This document shows positions 19,622 through 30,545 of a stretch of DNA of 64,000 nucleotides, piece after piece. A program made the translations under genes and the position numbers. This DNA comes from Beta vulgaris subsp. vulgaris (Eukaryota > Streptophyta > Magnoliopsida > Caryophyllales > Amaranthaceae), in contig NC_079209.1 of NCBI RefSeq assembly GCF_026745355.1, forward strand, positions 5,647,507 to 5,711,506, written 5' to 3'. Under the pieces are notes generated by a model. That model was not told the DNA's origin and ran no database searches. It saw nothing but the letters and a program-made list of their open reading frames with translations. Within the stretch, counting starts at the first letter, position 1. Each line of letters starts with the position of its first letter.

Positions 19622-22000
19622 TCACTGGGACTGTGGTGGTTGATTAGGGTCAACCACGTCCCTTGTAGCATTAGCAGATACATCACCAATCTCGAGGTGC
19701 AAGTGAACTATCATATTAGTGTCCTGTTCATGATCAGTATCAGACATTGATGACGTTGAACTGGTATCTCTTTTACTTCTTTTCAGGTTCCATGCTTCAA
19801 GTGGCAGAGGAGGTGAAACTTTAGCTTGTCGTTTTGTCCTGAGAGATTGTAGAAGACTATGATCTGGGAGTACCCCAAAAACTGCTGCCATCTGAGGATC
19901 TGTAATAGTTTTTCCTCGCACCTTGCTACGAAGCAGTCCCCCTCTGATATTGAAGCCACCTTTGGCATCCCACTCTTCCATACGTCGTTTCTGTCTCTTG
20001 AAACGCGCTTGAAATTCATCACCATCATATTGAAAATAATTGTTGAGGGACTGGCTACGGGTTCCTGGAGCATCTCTTCTCTTTTTCCCACTGAATAATG
20101 ATGGCTGAAGAGGTGGAACTTGCGCTATGTGTCGCATATGGGTATCCTGGGAAGAGTGATCTGTTCTGTGATCTGGAGAGTTACTAGAATCCGAGTTTAG
20201 ATGAGCCATATCAAGCGGAGACGTAGGGGAATAGAGCTCATTATTGTTGCCATGTTCATGAAGTAGGTGAGGATAATCATGTGGTCCCTGCAAAATCAAG
20301 TTAAGAGAATCTGGAGAAGGAGGTGAGATACGGAACCTGTTATGGATGGTTGTTGAGATGTTGCGCAGAGCTTCAGGTTCAGTAGAGAAGTGTGAAGGAG
20401 CCTGATGTAGCAAAGGTGACTCTGGTACTGTTCCCTGTATCCTGTCCCATTGAATATTTGGTGGATTCCTCTCCATCCAGTTACTAGGCCCGGCCTCATG
20501 GGGTCCAGGAGGTTTAATAGTCCATCCTTCCTCAACAAGGGCCTCCAAAGTGTTTGGGGAAATACTGTTATGTGTAGGCATTTGAGTAGGTGACCGGTCT
20601 CCAAAATCCAGGTCATGATGACCACATAGGTTGGTAGCAACTTTAACCGATTTTCGAGCCCAATTAGTGAAGCCCAAATGGTGGAGTAGGTTTTTACATG
20701 CAGAGAGAGGTTTATTAGGTTTAGTAGTGGCTGCTAGGTTCAAAGGAGGACTGGAGTGGTGTGGTAGGAGGTTCAGATCCAGGTCAAGGGGAGTAGATGT
20801 GTGTAAGGTCTGTTGTTCAGTAGGTTGGGGAGGATTAATCGAGGCCCTAGATTCAATTCCTCTCCCAAAACGTGTACCCGGTGATGGGGTGACATTTTCT
20901 TCCCATCGGATAGGAGTTCGATTCTGAAGGGAGGCATTGGAAAAATCTGGTGGGGGGTTGGTATGATTTTGCGAATTATCGTCAGAATAATATTGGTGAG
21001 AATAACCAAAGTGTGGGGCTTGGAAGTCTGGAGTAGCATCAAAGAAGTCCTCAGGTGAACTTTCTGATTCCTCATAGTCATGGATGTATAGATGTGGATA
21101 AAGGTAAGGGTCAAAGGGAGGTCGGTTGAGATGAGCTAGTATTGCCTGCAAGTTAACTCTAGGGTTTCTATGCACAAACCGATCATGCAAGCCACGAATT
21201 AAATTTGTATATAGAGGGATACCTGCCTGATTTTGGAGTACCGTCATTCCATGGACCTCAAATCCTCGGACCCTTCGTTGTATTATTCTTCGAGCATCAA
21301 ACGCAGATAGATGGCATCTTCCAGTATTGTGGCCAATACATCCGCACTCCTTGCAAAACTTAAAGATCCCTTCGTAACGAAAGTAAACCCATGAAACCTT
21401 ATCACCATCAATAGGCAAGAAACAGCCAGGGATGAGAGATTGAGAGAGGTCAATGATAAGCTTGGCTCTCAAGTAAGGCTGTTGCGGCAGGCCAGATCCA
21501 TGGTTATCTATGGCTTCAACCAGGCCCACATGGCTCAATATGCGTACTGTCCAGTCATTATCCAGATAATTCCATGGCAGATCGTGGACCCGCACCCAAA
21601 TTCTACCCATGTTGAAATTAATACTTGTAGGAATTTGATAGGGAGAAGTCGGTCGAAAGGTGATTGGTTTCCCATCGGTAAAAGTTGTGTTCAGTTGCAA
21701 AAGCGAATCTCTATCGTCAACATTCTGACATTCGAAGATAAAAAACGTACCTGTACGAAAGATTCGAATAGGTTCACGTGTTTCCCAATGATTGTTGACA
21801 ATATTATAAACGAAACTAGTATTGGGAGGCGAGGTGTCGAAGAACATCCCAACAACTACATGGGACCAAGTAATATTCTGGTTATTGAAAGGTTGAGGTG
21901 GATGTTGGATCAGTATTCCCATCCTTTGGATACCTGGGGGGTGTGGATTTGGATGGTTTGGGTCATTTTGGCTTGAACGGTAATTTGAAGGGTTGTTCAT
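19622..22000 (-). CDS. LINE B ORF1: DUF4283/CCHC nucleic-acid-binding protein
   Basis: It is an open frame of 792 residues. Residues 40-130 are DUF4283-like (WSHVVVGMFF ... FRTGTFFIFECQNVDDRDSLL), and about 130-210 follow the usual partner pattern (GRIWVRVHDLPWNYL, YLRAKLIIDLSQ). C216-C219-H224-C229 make a CX2CX4HX4C knuckle. The rest is Pro/His/Ser-rich and low-complexity. As in other plant L1-type elements it would bind the element RNA. The stop is next to the ORF2 start, suggesting coupled translation. There is no evidence of any host function. Confidence 0.82.
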   Translation of the reverse strand: MNNPSNYRSSQNDPNHPNPHPPGIQRMGILIQHPPQPFNNQNITWSHVVVGMFFDTSPPNTSFVYNIVNNHWETREPIRIFRTGTFFIFECQNVDDRDSLLQLNTTFTDGKPITFRPTSPYQIPTSINFNMGRIWVRVHDLPWNYLDNDWTVRILSHVGLVEAIDNHGSGLPQQPYLRAKLIIDLSQSLIPGCFLPIDGDKVSWVYFRYEGIFKFCKECGCIGHNTGRCHLSAFDARRIIQRRVRGFEVHGMTVLQNQAGIPLYTNLIRGLHDRFVHRNPRVNLQAILAHLNRPPFDPYLYPHLYIHDYEESESSPEDFFDATPDFQAPHFGYSHQYYSDDNSQNHTNPPPDFSNASLQNRTPIRWEENVTPSPGTRFGRGIESRASINPPQPTEQQTLHTSTPLDLDLNLLPHHSSPPLNLAATTKPNKPLSACKNLLHHLGFTNWARKSVKVATNLCGHHDLDFGDRSPTQMPTHNSISPNTLEALVEEGWTIKPPGPHEAGPSNWMERNPPNIQWDRIQGTVPESPLLHQAPSHFSTEPEALRNISTTIHNRFRISPPSPDSLNLILQGPHDYPHLLHEHGNNNELYSPTSPLDMAHLNSDSSNSPDHRTDHSSQDTHMRHIAQVPPLQPSLFSGKKRRDAPGTRSQSLNNYFQYDGDEFQARFKRQKRRMEEWDAKGGFNIRGGLLRSKVRGKTITDPQMAAVFGVLPDHSLLQSLRTKRQAKVSPPLPLEAWNLKRSKRDTSSTSSMSDTDHEQDTNMIVHLHLEIGDVSANATRDVVDPNQPPQSQ

Positions 22001-22316
22001 CTTTAAAGGTACTGTAATTAGTAATTGAGGAAGTTACAGAGAGGAATGAATGAAGAGAGAAGATGTGGTCTAGTATTAATAAATGGAGGTGAAGGAAGTC
22101 AAATTATGAGTTGTCTGCAGGAGAATCAAACAGTTTTGCATGGAAACCATCTGGCAGGTGGAGAAGGAGTTGCAGGTAGTGAAAGCGGCGGGTGAAAGAA
22201 GGGCGGCGGAAGACAGAAATTGTCGGCTAGAAAGGATTCCACTGGAAGTGGGTAATTCTCTAGAGAGAGAAGTTCCTGTTGCTAGGGTTTTTTTTTTATT
22301 GCTCTTCACTTGCTAC
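22001..22316 (-). other. LINE B 5' leader
   Basis: This is the roughly 315 bp between the ORF1 start and the 5' end of LINE B at the TSD. It contains purine-rich and GC-richer sequence on the minus strand. No promoter motif was recognised. Confidence 0.55.
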
Positions 22317-22614
22317 TAGATGATGATAATTGATAAGGCGTTAACGTTGAAGTTCTTAGCCTTATTACTAGTTTGCTTGTTGGTTGACTACTTTAAAACT
22401 AGATAAAACTGTGAGTACATTGTTAAAGAATGAGAATTTTGAATTAGTCCTCAACCACTCACTGAAGTGGACAAGATGAATCTCTTGTTGTAGAATGACA
22501 GGCTAAAGTCGTATCAACTAGTCAAAAATAATCTAAGGTCCACTAACTAGTAGTCAGGGAAGTCAGGATCGAATCCACAAACAGAAAGTTATATTATTAT
22601 CTCTGAACTCTAAT

Positions 22615-23893
22615 CACTAGGAAAAAAAAAGGAAGGGCTGCGTATTCTTCAAAACGCAGCCCTTCTTTTATGTAGGGCTGCGGTTTTAAATAAAACGCAA
22701 CCCTTTTTTACAGTAGTGCTGCGTTTTTAAAGAAAAGCGCAGCCCTTTGGTTAAAGGGTTGCGCTTGTCTAAAAAACGCAGCCCTTCTTACAGTTAGAAG
22801 GGCTGTGTTTTTTAGTCAAGCGCAGCCCTTTATAGTGAAGGGTTGCGCTTGACTAAAAAACGCAGCCCTTTATGGGGTTTTTTTTTTTAAAAAAAAGACT
22901 TTAATTTGAAGAAATTACAAGGCTTTAGGGTTTGTTATTTGAGATAGGCCTCTCTCCTCTCATCCTCACGCCTTTCTTCTCTCTCTCCTCTCATCTTCAC
23001 GCCTTTCTTCTTCTCGCAACCTTCGAATGCCTTTCTCCTCATCTCCTCTCATCGCCTCTCAACCTTCGATCTTCATTTCAGTATTAACAACACCCCAGCA
23101 ACGGCCGCGAGAGAACGGTGGTCGACACACCACCAGCAACGTTTCAGAATTTTCGTTTTTTCGTGTCTTTTTGGTATTCCGACAGCAACAACAACGGTCG
23201 CGAGAACGACACCAACAGCAGCGAGAGCAACGGCCGGGAGAGCGGCACCAACATCCACGAGAGCAACGGCCGCGAGAGCGACGGATAGCGAAAACACTTG
23301 ATTGTAATTTTTGAGTTATTTTTTTCAGATCTAGGTTTGAGTTTGAGTTTTGTTTAATTTTCATTTTTGTTCCTTTTTTTTCATTTTCTGTCATTCTGAA
23401 TTTGTGTGTTTGTAACTTTTGAGTTTAATTTTCATTTTCGTTTGAGTATTATGTATTTATGTCATTCTGAATTTGTTTGTTTGATTTTTTTTCATTTTCG
23501 TTTCCCTTTTTTTTCATTTTCTGTTTCTTTTTTTTCCATATTGGTTCATTTTTTCATTTTCGTTATTTTTTTGGTTTCCGTTCCTAGTTTTTCATTTTCG
23601 TTATTTTTTTTTTCGATCTCTAAATTTCGACTGTTAGAAAACAAAAAAAAAACATTTTTTTTTATTATTTTATGGGTCGAAAGGGCTGCGATTTTATGCC
23701 AAAAACGCAACCCTTTGTACAAAGAAGGGCTGCGTTTTTGGACCTAAAACGCAACCCTTCACAATGAAGGGCTACGGTTTAAAAACCCAGCCCTTCATTT
23801 TTAGTGAAGGGCTGCTATAGAAAGGGTTGCTGGCCAAAAACGCAGCCCTTAGGGCTGTTTTAACTGCAGCCCTTCCGTTTTTTTCCACTAGTG
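22615..23893. mobile_element. Non-autonomous CACTA (En/Spm) transposon
   Basis: The left end is CACTAGGAAAAAAAAAGG and the right end CCGTTTTTTTCCACTAGTG, with a 3-bp duplication AAT at 22612-22614 and 23894-23896. The subterminal regions hold many copies of aagggctgcgtttt in both orientations (22628-22872 and 23687-23875), as expected for CACTA transposase-binding arrays. The middle is a GC-rich stretch with repeated cgagagcaacgg-like words (23098-23285), then T-rich DNA. No transposase is encoded, so the 1.28-kb element would depend on an autonomous partner. Confidence 0.9.
23098..23285. repeat. Imperfect GC-rich tandem repeat inside the CACTA element
   Basis: It has variants of caacggccgcgagagcg with insertions of accaacagcag. 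The open frames here, on either strand, are products of the repeat and are not taken as genes. Confidence 0.6.
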
Positions 23894-24667
23894 AATATTA
23901 TACCAGCAAAATCAGATGAATATGGTTGTGTTACTAAACTAAGCAAATAACAGAACTAATAGGTATAAATCGATAAAGCACTAGAATCATGAATCACTAT
24001 GCATACAATTCGGGAAATCAGGGACGAATAACAACCACCTAATAAGTCAAACTGTCTAAGACACATGTAATTTCTCTCGAACATTACCTCCCTCAAAGAT
24101 CACCCAGCCGCTCTCGTATGGTCAAGGGTCACTTTGCCTAATGAATGAAAGCCTATACGGTATCTCTCCTCTCGAAGCAGATTCAGTATTGCAATAATAG
24201 AAAAATAAATCAGGCCTAACTTATAAATCTAGCATGAAGATTCAACCACATGAAACAATTGAAATACAAGGCAATCAAACTAATCTACCAATCCCTCATT
24301 GCATACATAGATCCCCACAACCCTAGAAATAAAACTACTCACTCATAGTTATGAAAATAATAACAAAATTAATATAAAAACTCATACTTTGAAACATTGC
24401 AAATAACTAAGAAATTAAAAGAATCTAATTAACAATAGAGGAAGTAATAAAGAAAGATTACCGAATTATATTGAACTTGTCAATAAGAAAAAGGTTCGAT
24501 CTTGAATTGAAATCAAAAAGCACTAAATTAGGGTTCTTGAAACACTCTCTAAAGAAAACTAATAATAAAAACCAAGTGTCTTCTAGAAATTCTAATTTTG
24601 CTATTTATACAAGTCCTAAAACCAATAGGAAAAAGTCTCAAAAATCAGCCCGGGATTCATTAAAAAG

Positions 24668-25246
24668 CGCATGGTAATGGGGTCGTGGACTCGACCCAGA
24701 CCCACTAGGATCCGACCCATTTATAAGGGTTCGGGTCCAAAAAAATTAGACCCAATGGGTCCGGGTCAGGTCTGGGTCCCAAAGAGCACGAGTCGGGTCT
24801 GGTTCTGGCTCTGGGTCCACATATGCTAGACCCAGACCCGCCCCGCGGACCTATTTACATATTAGAATTTTATTTTACCTTAACTCTAAGGTTTTATTAG
24901 TTGTGGTTTTGTGAACTCGTTAGTGTTTTAACTCCATCTAAGACTTGTAAGTTGTAATATTTTAATATTTTATGATTTAATTCTTAAAATTTTGTTTAGA
25001 GAATGCTTTAACTATGGATAAAGGAACCTATATGTATTAGGGCAAAAATTTTTAATTACATATATTAAAAAATGTGATGAAAACTCAAAACTAAGAAGGA
25101 CCCATTTAGGACCCGTGGACCCGCTAGACCTAGCGGATTCGGGTCTGGGTCTGAAAAATCTAGACCCAACGGATCTGGGGTGGGTCTGGGTCTGTGAAAA
25201 ATAAACGGGTCTGGATTCAAGCGGACCCCGCCCCATTGCCATCCTT
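24668..25246. mobile_element. hAT-type MITE, gggtctgggtc family, copy 1
   Basis: The left end catggtaatggggtcgtgg and the right end ccccattgccatcc correspond to the inverted ends of the copy at 45137-45706. The subterminal regions are rich in gggtctgggtc / gacccagaccc. The outer ends are decayed and no clean 8-bp duplication is seen. Confidence 0.7.
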
Positions 25247-25960
25247 ACCAACAATCCCATCCCCAACAACCCCTCCCCCGCAGCAGCCACGCAACCACCG
25301 CACCCACCAACACTAACCACCTTTTCGCCATCCTCTAGTGTGCGCTGTCGAATATGGAACTCGCCACTGAACGGTGTGTTCAGCATCCGCGCACCATCAT
25401 CACCCGTCGCCCGCGTCAGTGTCCATAATCTGTGCACCTCCTTATTTTCTCCACGCCTTCACCTCCTCTTCGCGTTTGCTAACAGAAACATATCCAAAAA
25501 ATCAACACCCACATAACAAAAACAAAACCCGGATGAAGAAGATGAAGTTGAAAAATCAAATCGGGATTCGCGATTTTGCGGCGAGGGAGGGGGAGCAATT
25601 AAGGGGGTGGGGGCTGGGGATTCGAAGGGGTGGGGCGGAGGGGGGATTCTGGCTGGGGTGTGGGAGGGGGAGGGGAGGCGCGGCTGCGGGGGAGGGGCTG
25701 GTGGCTGGTGGGGATAGGGGTTGGGGTTACGGATGGGTTACGGAGAGAGTTAGGTTGACTTAGGGTTAATTAGGTTGACTTATGGCTAACAAGGTTGACT
25801 TAGGACTAATTAGGTTGACTTATGGCTAACTTGTAGATAAATGCTAACTGAAGACTAACGCCCGTCAACAAAAGGGTATCTGGTGAATTTTGAAAAAAGT
25901 GGGAGTATTTGGTGAATAATTTTTTTGTCAGGAGTATTTCGTTAAAAACCTGTATATTTA
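25247..25960. mobile_element. TIR element fragment, C-rich to G-rich type
   Basis: The left half is C-rich (ccatccccaacaacccctcccc), the right half G-rich (gggagggggaggggagg), and the right end reads gggagtatttggtgaat-like, like the complete relative at 62316-63324. The left terminus is missing, apparently cut where the hAT MITE begins. A tandem repeat of about 25 bp (ttaggttgacttagggttaa type, four units) lies at 25748-25832. Confidence 0.5.
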
Positions 25961-27143
25961 ATTTCATTGATTTCTATTTTCGATTCTTGGGTTCGCATCA
26001 TATGGTACTTATTTGGTGATGGTTCAATATGATTTGCTAATTTTTGGAGCTAAAATTGCACATTTGGTTAGTTGATTATTTGTAAGCAAAATCGATGGAT
26101 GTCAAGACGGTAGCTTTTGGAACAAGGTTTTGTAGAATGTTTTACTTGCTTGAGTTGAGTTGAATCCACACTCATGGTTAGGGAAGTGGCTGACTTAGAA
26201 TTTAAAGGAAACATAAGAAAGATAAAGGAGTTTAGGTTTTTTTTCCTTATGAAAATTATAAATGCTTTCTTTAAAACGGATCGAACGTTTAACACGGTTC
26301 ATGATCTGTGTTATTTAATAACGTGTAATAAGTTCATGTATCACTAATAATATTTTTTTTGGGTCTCTTTTCGAAAACCCATGGTAAGATGAATTTCCTC
26401 AACGCTGTCCTCGCACAGGATCACTCATCCAGATGCCCAACAAACCCCAAATCCTCCCTCCTCTAACAATATTGAAATTTTGCTTTCACCAAGATTTAAA
26501 CCTTGATATCCTAGGTGAAAGATAAGAGGTCATATTTCATATATCACTAATAATAGGGGGTGCAAAGGTGAACATAATTCTAGAAAATGACCTAAAAAGA
26601 ATGGGAGATGCCCAACAAAATGATAATTATATCCCCGGGATACACAAATTTGGTAAATGCAACAAAGTTGAGGGGGAGTGGGGTGTGCTGAAAGAAAAAT
26701 ATAAAATTCCCTGAACTGCATGAACTTTGCAGACACACAACAAATATTAAAACCATATATTATATGTCTTGATGTCCATCTACTTGTTAAAGAATGGAAA
26801 AAGACCAAATGAAGACCATTTAGTGGTCCACATCTCTGTTCCTATTCCCAGGCACCCAACTTTAGCTTAACAGACTTTTCTGAGTTTCTCCTTCCTCTCC
26901 TCAAAACCTCACTATACTACATAAAACAAAACAAAAACATCTGAAGCTTTTAACATTTCTCCACTACTATCATCCAAATTCCAAAGTCTCCCTTCAAAAT
27001 TCCACCCTTATCTTTTTTTTCCATTTTCAACCCTTCTTCTTGCTTCTTTTTTGGGGTTGAAAGAAGCTAAATTTGGGGAGAAAAATAGGTGCAAATTGCA
27101 TAATTTTTTTGTGTGTGTTAGAATCAAAATTCAAAATTTAGAA
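25961..27143 (+). other. Upstream region of the membrane-protein gene
   Basis: No coding exon was recognised. The part near 26840-27000 is pyrimidine-rich with ctcctt/ccactac words, as in plant 5' regions; a tata-like word (ctatactacataaaa) near 26909 is a weak TATA candidate. The transcription start could not be fixed. Confidence 0.35.
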
Positions 27144-30100
27144 ATGGGTAAAGGAGAGAATTGGGGATGGCAGCCAAGTGGGTCTCCAACAGTAGATGTG
27201 GAGAAATCAGATGTGCATTGGAGTCATTTTGACAGTTCTGTAAATGCAGTTTCATTTGGGTTTGTTGCCACTGCTGTTCTTATCTCAATGTTCCTTGTTA
27301 TGGCCATTTTTGAGAAGTTTCTCCGCCCATCTCCGCCCCAAATTCCGCCTTCTCGTCGCCGTGATATTGAATCCCAATTGGGTTTTTATCCTAAGCTTGG
27401 TTACTCTTCTCCCAAGGTCAGTCTTTTCACCTTTTTTGACCCAAGTCTTTTAACAGTTACATCTTTTTTTAATTACTTAATGAACTTAGGTTCTTTGGTG
27501 TTAGAGAGCCGACTAAGCGCACTAATGTAGACGTTTTTTGTTTTCTACACGACTTTACCAACTAAGCTAGATTACTCGAACTTAGTTTTTTTTTATGTAG
27601 GCGAGGTTTCTACAGACTTTACCAACTACGCTAGATTACTGGATGAACTTAGTGTTGTGCTCAGAACTCAGGAGTGTGTTTTACTCAATTGGTGCACCTT
27701 TTTTTCTTTAAAGAAAAAAAAGATTCAATATTGGAAAAAGTAATACATGTGTTTGTTGTAAAAGTTCTTTTCTTGAATTTGGTAAGTTCCCTTTAATTAT
27801 GGGAAATGTTTGCATCTGCTTTACCCCCATTCTGCAATTGGTTTTTACTGTTTGAGTAATTCTGTTAACTTTATAGCAGGAAAGCAGCCTTCCTGTATGC
27901 GTGTGAAGGTGACTCTTTCATTATAGTATGCTTTCATCTTTTAGCCTTCAGAAAAGCTCTTTCAGTTTGGTTATTAAATGGGAAAACTTCATAAACTACA
28001 TTACATAGATCTGTCACACTTTTGGAAATTACTAAGTTTCTGAATTTTTTTTCTGTACATATATTTTTCTTTCATTTTGAGTTACTGTAGCTCAGATTTT
28101 AATAATTTCCTGCATAAAGTTTGGTAGAAAACCTCCTAATATAAGAAAAAGTGGAGTATAATATCTAATTATTTGCATAATTAAGTGTTGATAAATTAAG
28201 TGATTGTATTCTTGGCCTCTTAGATTGATTAGAGCTCATTCATGAAATTTATTTTTTCAATTCCATAATCATGCAGGGGGGCTCTTTTCATGTGCACACA
28301 GGCACACAGTCACAAGGATAACACAGTAGTACAGTAGTAATTTTATGTAGAGTAATGATTGCTTTCTAAAGATGGGGAAAGAAACAGATGGAAAGAAGAA
28401 AGTGATGATTCAATTTCTGTGGACATCATTTTCACTTGGTCCATCACATACTAAAACAGACACTCTCATCCATAAATGTTTTTGGCCAATGTTCTGAAAT
28501 GAATTCCTAGATGCATAGCTGAAAGTATTTGAAGCATTTTTTCTTTTTCTGGTTTAGGCTTTGAAGCCTGGTGCTAGCTGTATGTGTGCAATAATATGAT
28601 AATAATGCAGCTCAGCCTTGATTGGGAGTTTTGGCACAAGATATGTAGTGTTTTTAGTTTATTCTCGACTCCGTAACTGTTTGCTTCATTTGCTAACTTT
28701 TGCGATAGTCGAAATACATATTTGACCATCAATATCTTTGATTACATATTGATTTGAAAATACACTTTAGCACATGAACTTTGAATCCGAAGTAGACCAA
28801 ACAATAAGGGACAAAGGAATTACATATTACCTAATAGTATGTATAATAGATTGAGATAGCAATTATATATAAACTTACTATTGCAAAAAAAAAAACAACT
28901 TTATATTCCCGCTAGATGTAAACAATGATTCATTTGGATTCCAGATCATGAACACAAACAATTATGTAATGGTATGTCTCTAGTGGGTTTATTACTCACT
29001 TTGTAGATGTAACATTGTTTGCTTGCAAAAGAATAGTAGCAATGTTGCATGGAACCGTGCAATTATGGAACATAGTCTCTTGGAATTGGCAATGCTATAT
29101 TGTCAAAATCCCCACATGTGGTGAATTGAGTTTGTCTTTTGGATTTTGCTGGGTGTTAATAAAATCAATGGCTCAACCAACCTCTTGTCTGGTGGATGTT
29201 TAGGTTGCAAGCAGCCCAAGGGCCATGGTATTACTAATGGTCTAATGCTTACGAATTAAGGCGTAAGTCTCCTTATACGGCAGAGTTATGGCCCATGAAT
29301 AACCTGATGCATATAGTATGATGTCCCACATGACCTATGTCTTCATAATTTTTGCAATTAATTCCTTTTCTTCATGGACAAGCCTTCTTGTCTTCTTTTG
29401 AGCTTTTTTATTTATTGTTAATGTAAGCCCATCTTGAAGAGCAAATCATTGTCTTCATTCTTGTCTGCTATGTCTCACTCACTGTCTTGTTTATAAATTT
29501 GACTTCGAGATTCATCTTCATTCTTGTTAAGCAAGTTAACAAACACTGCCTTTTAGAGGTATAAAATGTAATATAAAATTTGTAGTAGTTTGGCATCTTG
29601 TTGCTGTAAATTACTGCAATTAACTTGCACAGATTAGGAATTGTTTGTAGTGCTCTTTTCTCTTTTGACCTTTAATTATTTTCCATTGAGAAGCTTACAT
29701 TGTTTATTTAAGTTCACTATAGAACTCATACTTGTTGGAGGGAGATGTAATATGCCAAAGCAATGCCCTTGAATCTTAAATTGACTACTTTGTACATTTA
29801 CTATATCCCTGTTCTGACTCTTTGATTTCCCCTGGCATAATTGCGTCAATCCCACCGTCATTCTTTGTAGAAATGTGAATACTTGGGTATATGTCTACTT
29901 GATATAATAGAATGGACTGAGAAATACATTTTCAAAGGTTTCTTAAGCTATGTGCATTTTGTGCTCCCACTGTTAACTTACAGGGTTGTGTAATTACCTA
30001 TCTGGACTTTTTTGTAAGAGTCGTCTGAATCTTCTTGCATTGAAATCATGCTTATGCTACTATATGATTATCTAATATCGTGTTCAAGTCCTTCATACTC

Positions 30101-30545
30101 TTATCTAGGATGTAGGACCAATAGAAGAAGGATACCTACAAACGTGGTTTATTAAGTAAGAAATCAAATCTTGGATTTATGTACGAAGATACTACAAACT
30201 TCGGGTTTAAGATATCATTTATTTCTTCTTCCTTGTGGCTTTGTTGTCATCATCCCTGCAAAAATTTGTTCTGTGTCAGACTGAGACAGAGTATATAAGT
30301 TCAATATATCTATGTATCTAAACTATTTGGTTTGTTTTCATCAGATGACAGTATACTGTCACGAGCTTCCGGTGTTGATGCCTGGAGAAGATACTCCAAC
30401 CTACATTGCTCACCCACTTCCTCTTCCATGTCCAGCTGACCGCATCCAGTGGCCACCCTGTAAGTTCAAATTACCTCCAAATGCCCCTCAAAGTTCAAGC
30501 AGAAGTACCCAGCAATCTATTGTAAGAAATTCAAACTTAAGATAG
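27144..30545 (+). CDS. Small plant-specific single-pass membrane protein, two exons
   Basis: Exon 1 is 27144-27416 (91 codons) and exon 2 is 30345-30545 (66 residues plus stop), giving 157 residues. The splice sites are canonical, AAG|gtcagt and ttcatcag|ATG, in phase 0, with a 2.93-kb intron. I start at the ATG at 27144 (MGKGENWGWQPSGSP); the frame is open further up but has no better ATG. Residues about 36-57 (VSFGFVATAVLISMFLVMAIF) form one hydrophobic helix, preceded by VHWSHFDSSVNA. The cytosolic or lumenal tail holds Pro/Arg-rich sequence and, across the splice, YPKLGYSSPKMTVYCHELPVLMPGEDTPTYIAHPLPLPCP. This layout resembles a small family of uncharacterised proteins found in other dicots (recalled, not searched). 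The function is unknown. It is the clearest host gene on the plus strand. Confidence 0.8.
27417..30344 (+). other. 2.93-kb intron
   Basis: It begins gtcagt and ends ttcatcag, with a pyrimidine-rich approach to the acceptor. It is AT-rich. I found no nested gene or clear transposon in it; short open frames at 29015 and 29676 are not supported. Confidence 0.75.

Larger units (their letters stand above)
15495..22316 (-). mobile_element. LINE B: L1-type retrotransposon, nearly full length
   Basis: It is a minus-strand LINE of about 6.8 kb. Its poly(A) tract appears as poly-T at 15494-15523. An 11-bp target word TAGATGATGAT is found at 15484-15494 and 22317-22327. ORF1 (792 codons) is intact. ORF2 has one in-frame stop (18621), a small deletion that removes RT motif A (about 17840-17860), a frameshift near 17600 and a break near 17400-17427. 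It is a different lineage from LINE A: ORF1 has almost no similarity outside the DUF4283/CCHC layout, and the ORF1/ORF2 junction differs. Confidence 0.88.
22340..24667 (-). mobile_element. Unclassified LTR-like fragment, split by the CACTA element
   Basis: The two pieces, 22328-22611 and 23897-24667, flank the CACTA element and read as one older repeat. On the minus strand a TATA box (tataaat, plus 24603-24609) is followed by sequence typical of an LTR leader, and the word gatcgaatccaca near 22569 is common in plant LTR elements. The outer ends and a TSD were not found. The assignment is tentative. Confidence 0.35.

Noticed and set aside
9370..22000. Plus-strand frames of 60-180 codons over LINEs A and B
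   Set aside because: They are antisense shadows of ORF1 and ORF2 without domains.
23027..23394. Frames over the CACTA core
   Set aside because: They are products of the GC-rich tandem repeat and occur on both strands.
25012..25763. Frames over the C-rich/G-rich element fragment
   Set aside because: They cross the hAT MITE boundary and low-complexity DNA.
27051..27143. Extended start of the membrane-protein gene
   Set aside because: The longer frame begins at a TTG and adds basic residues before the conserved-looking MGKGENWGW; the ATG at 27144 is a better start.
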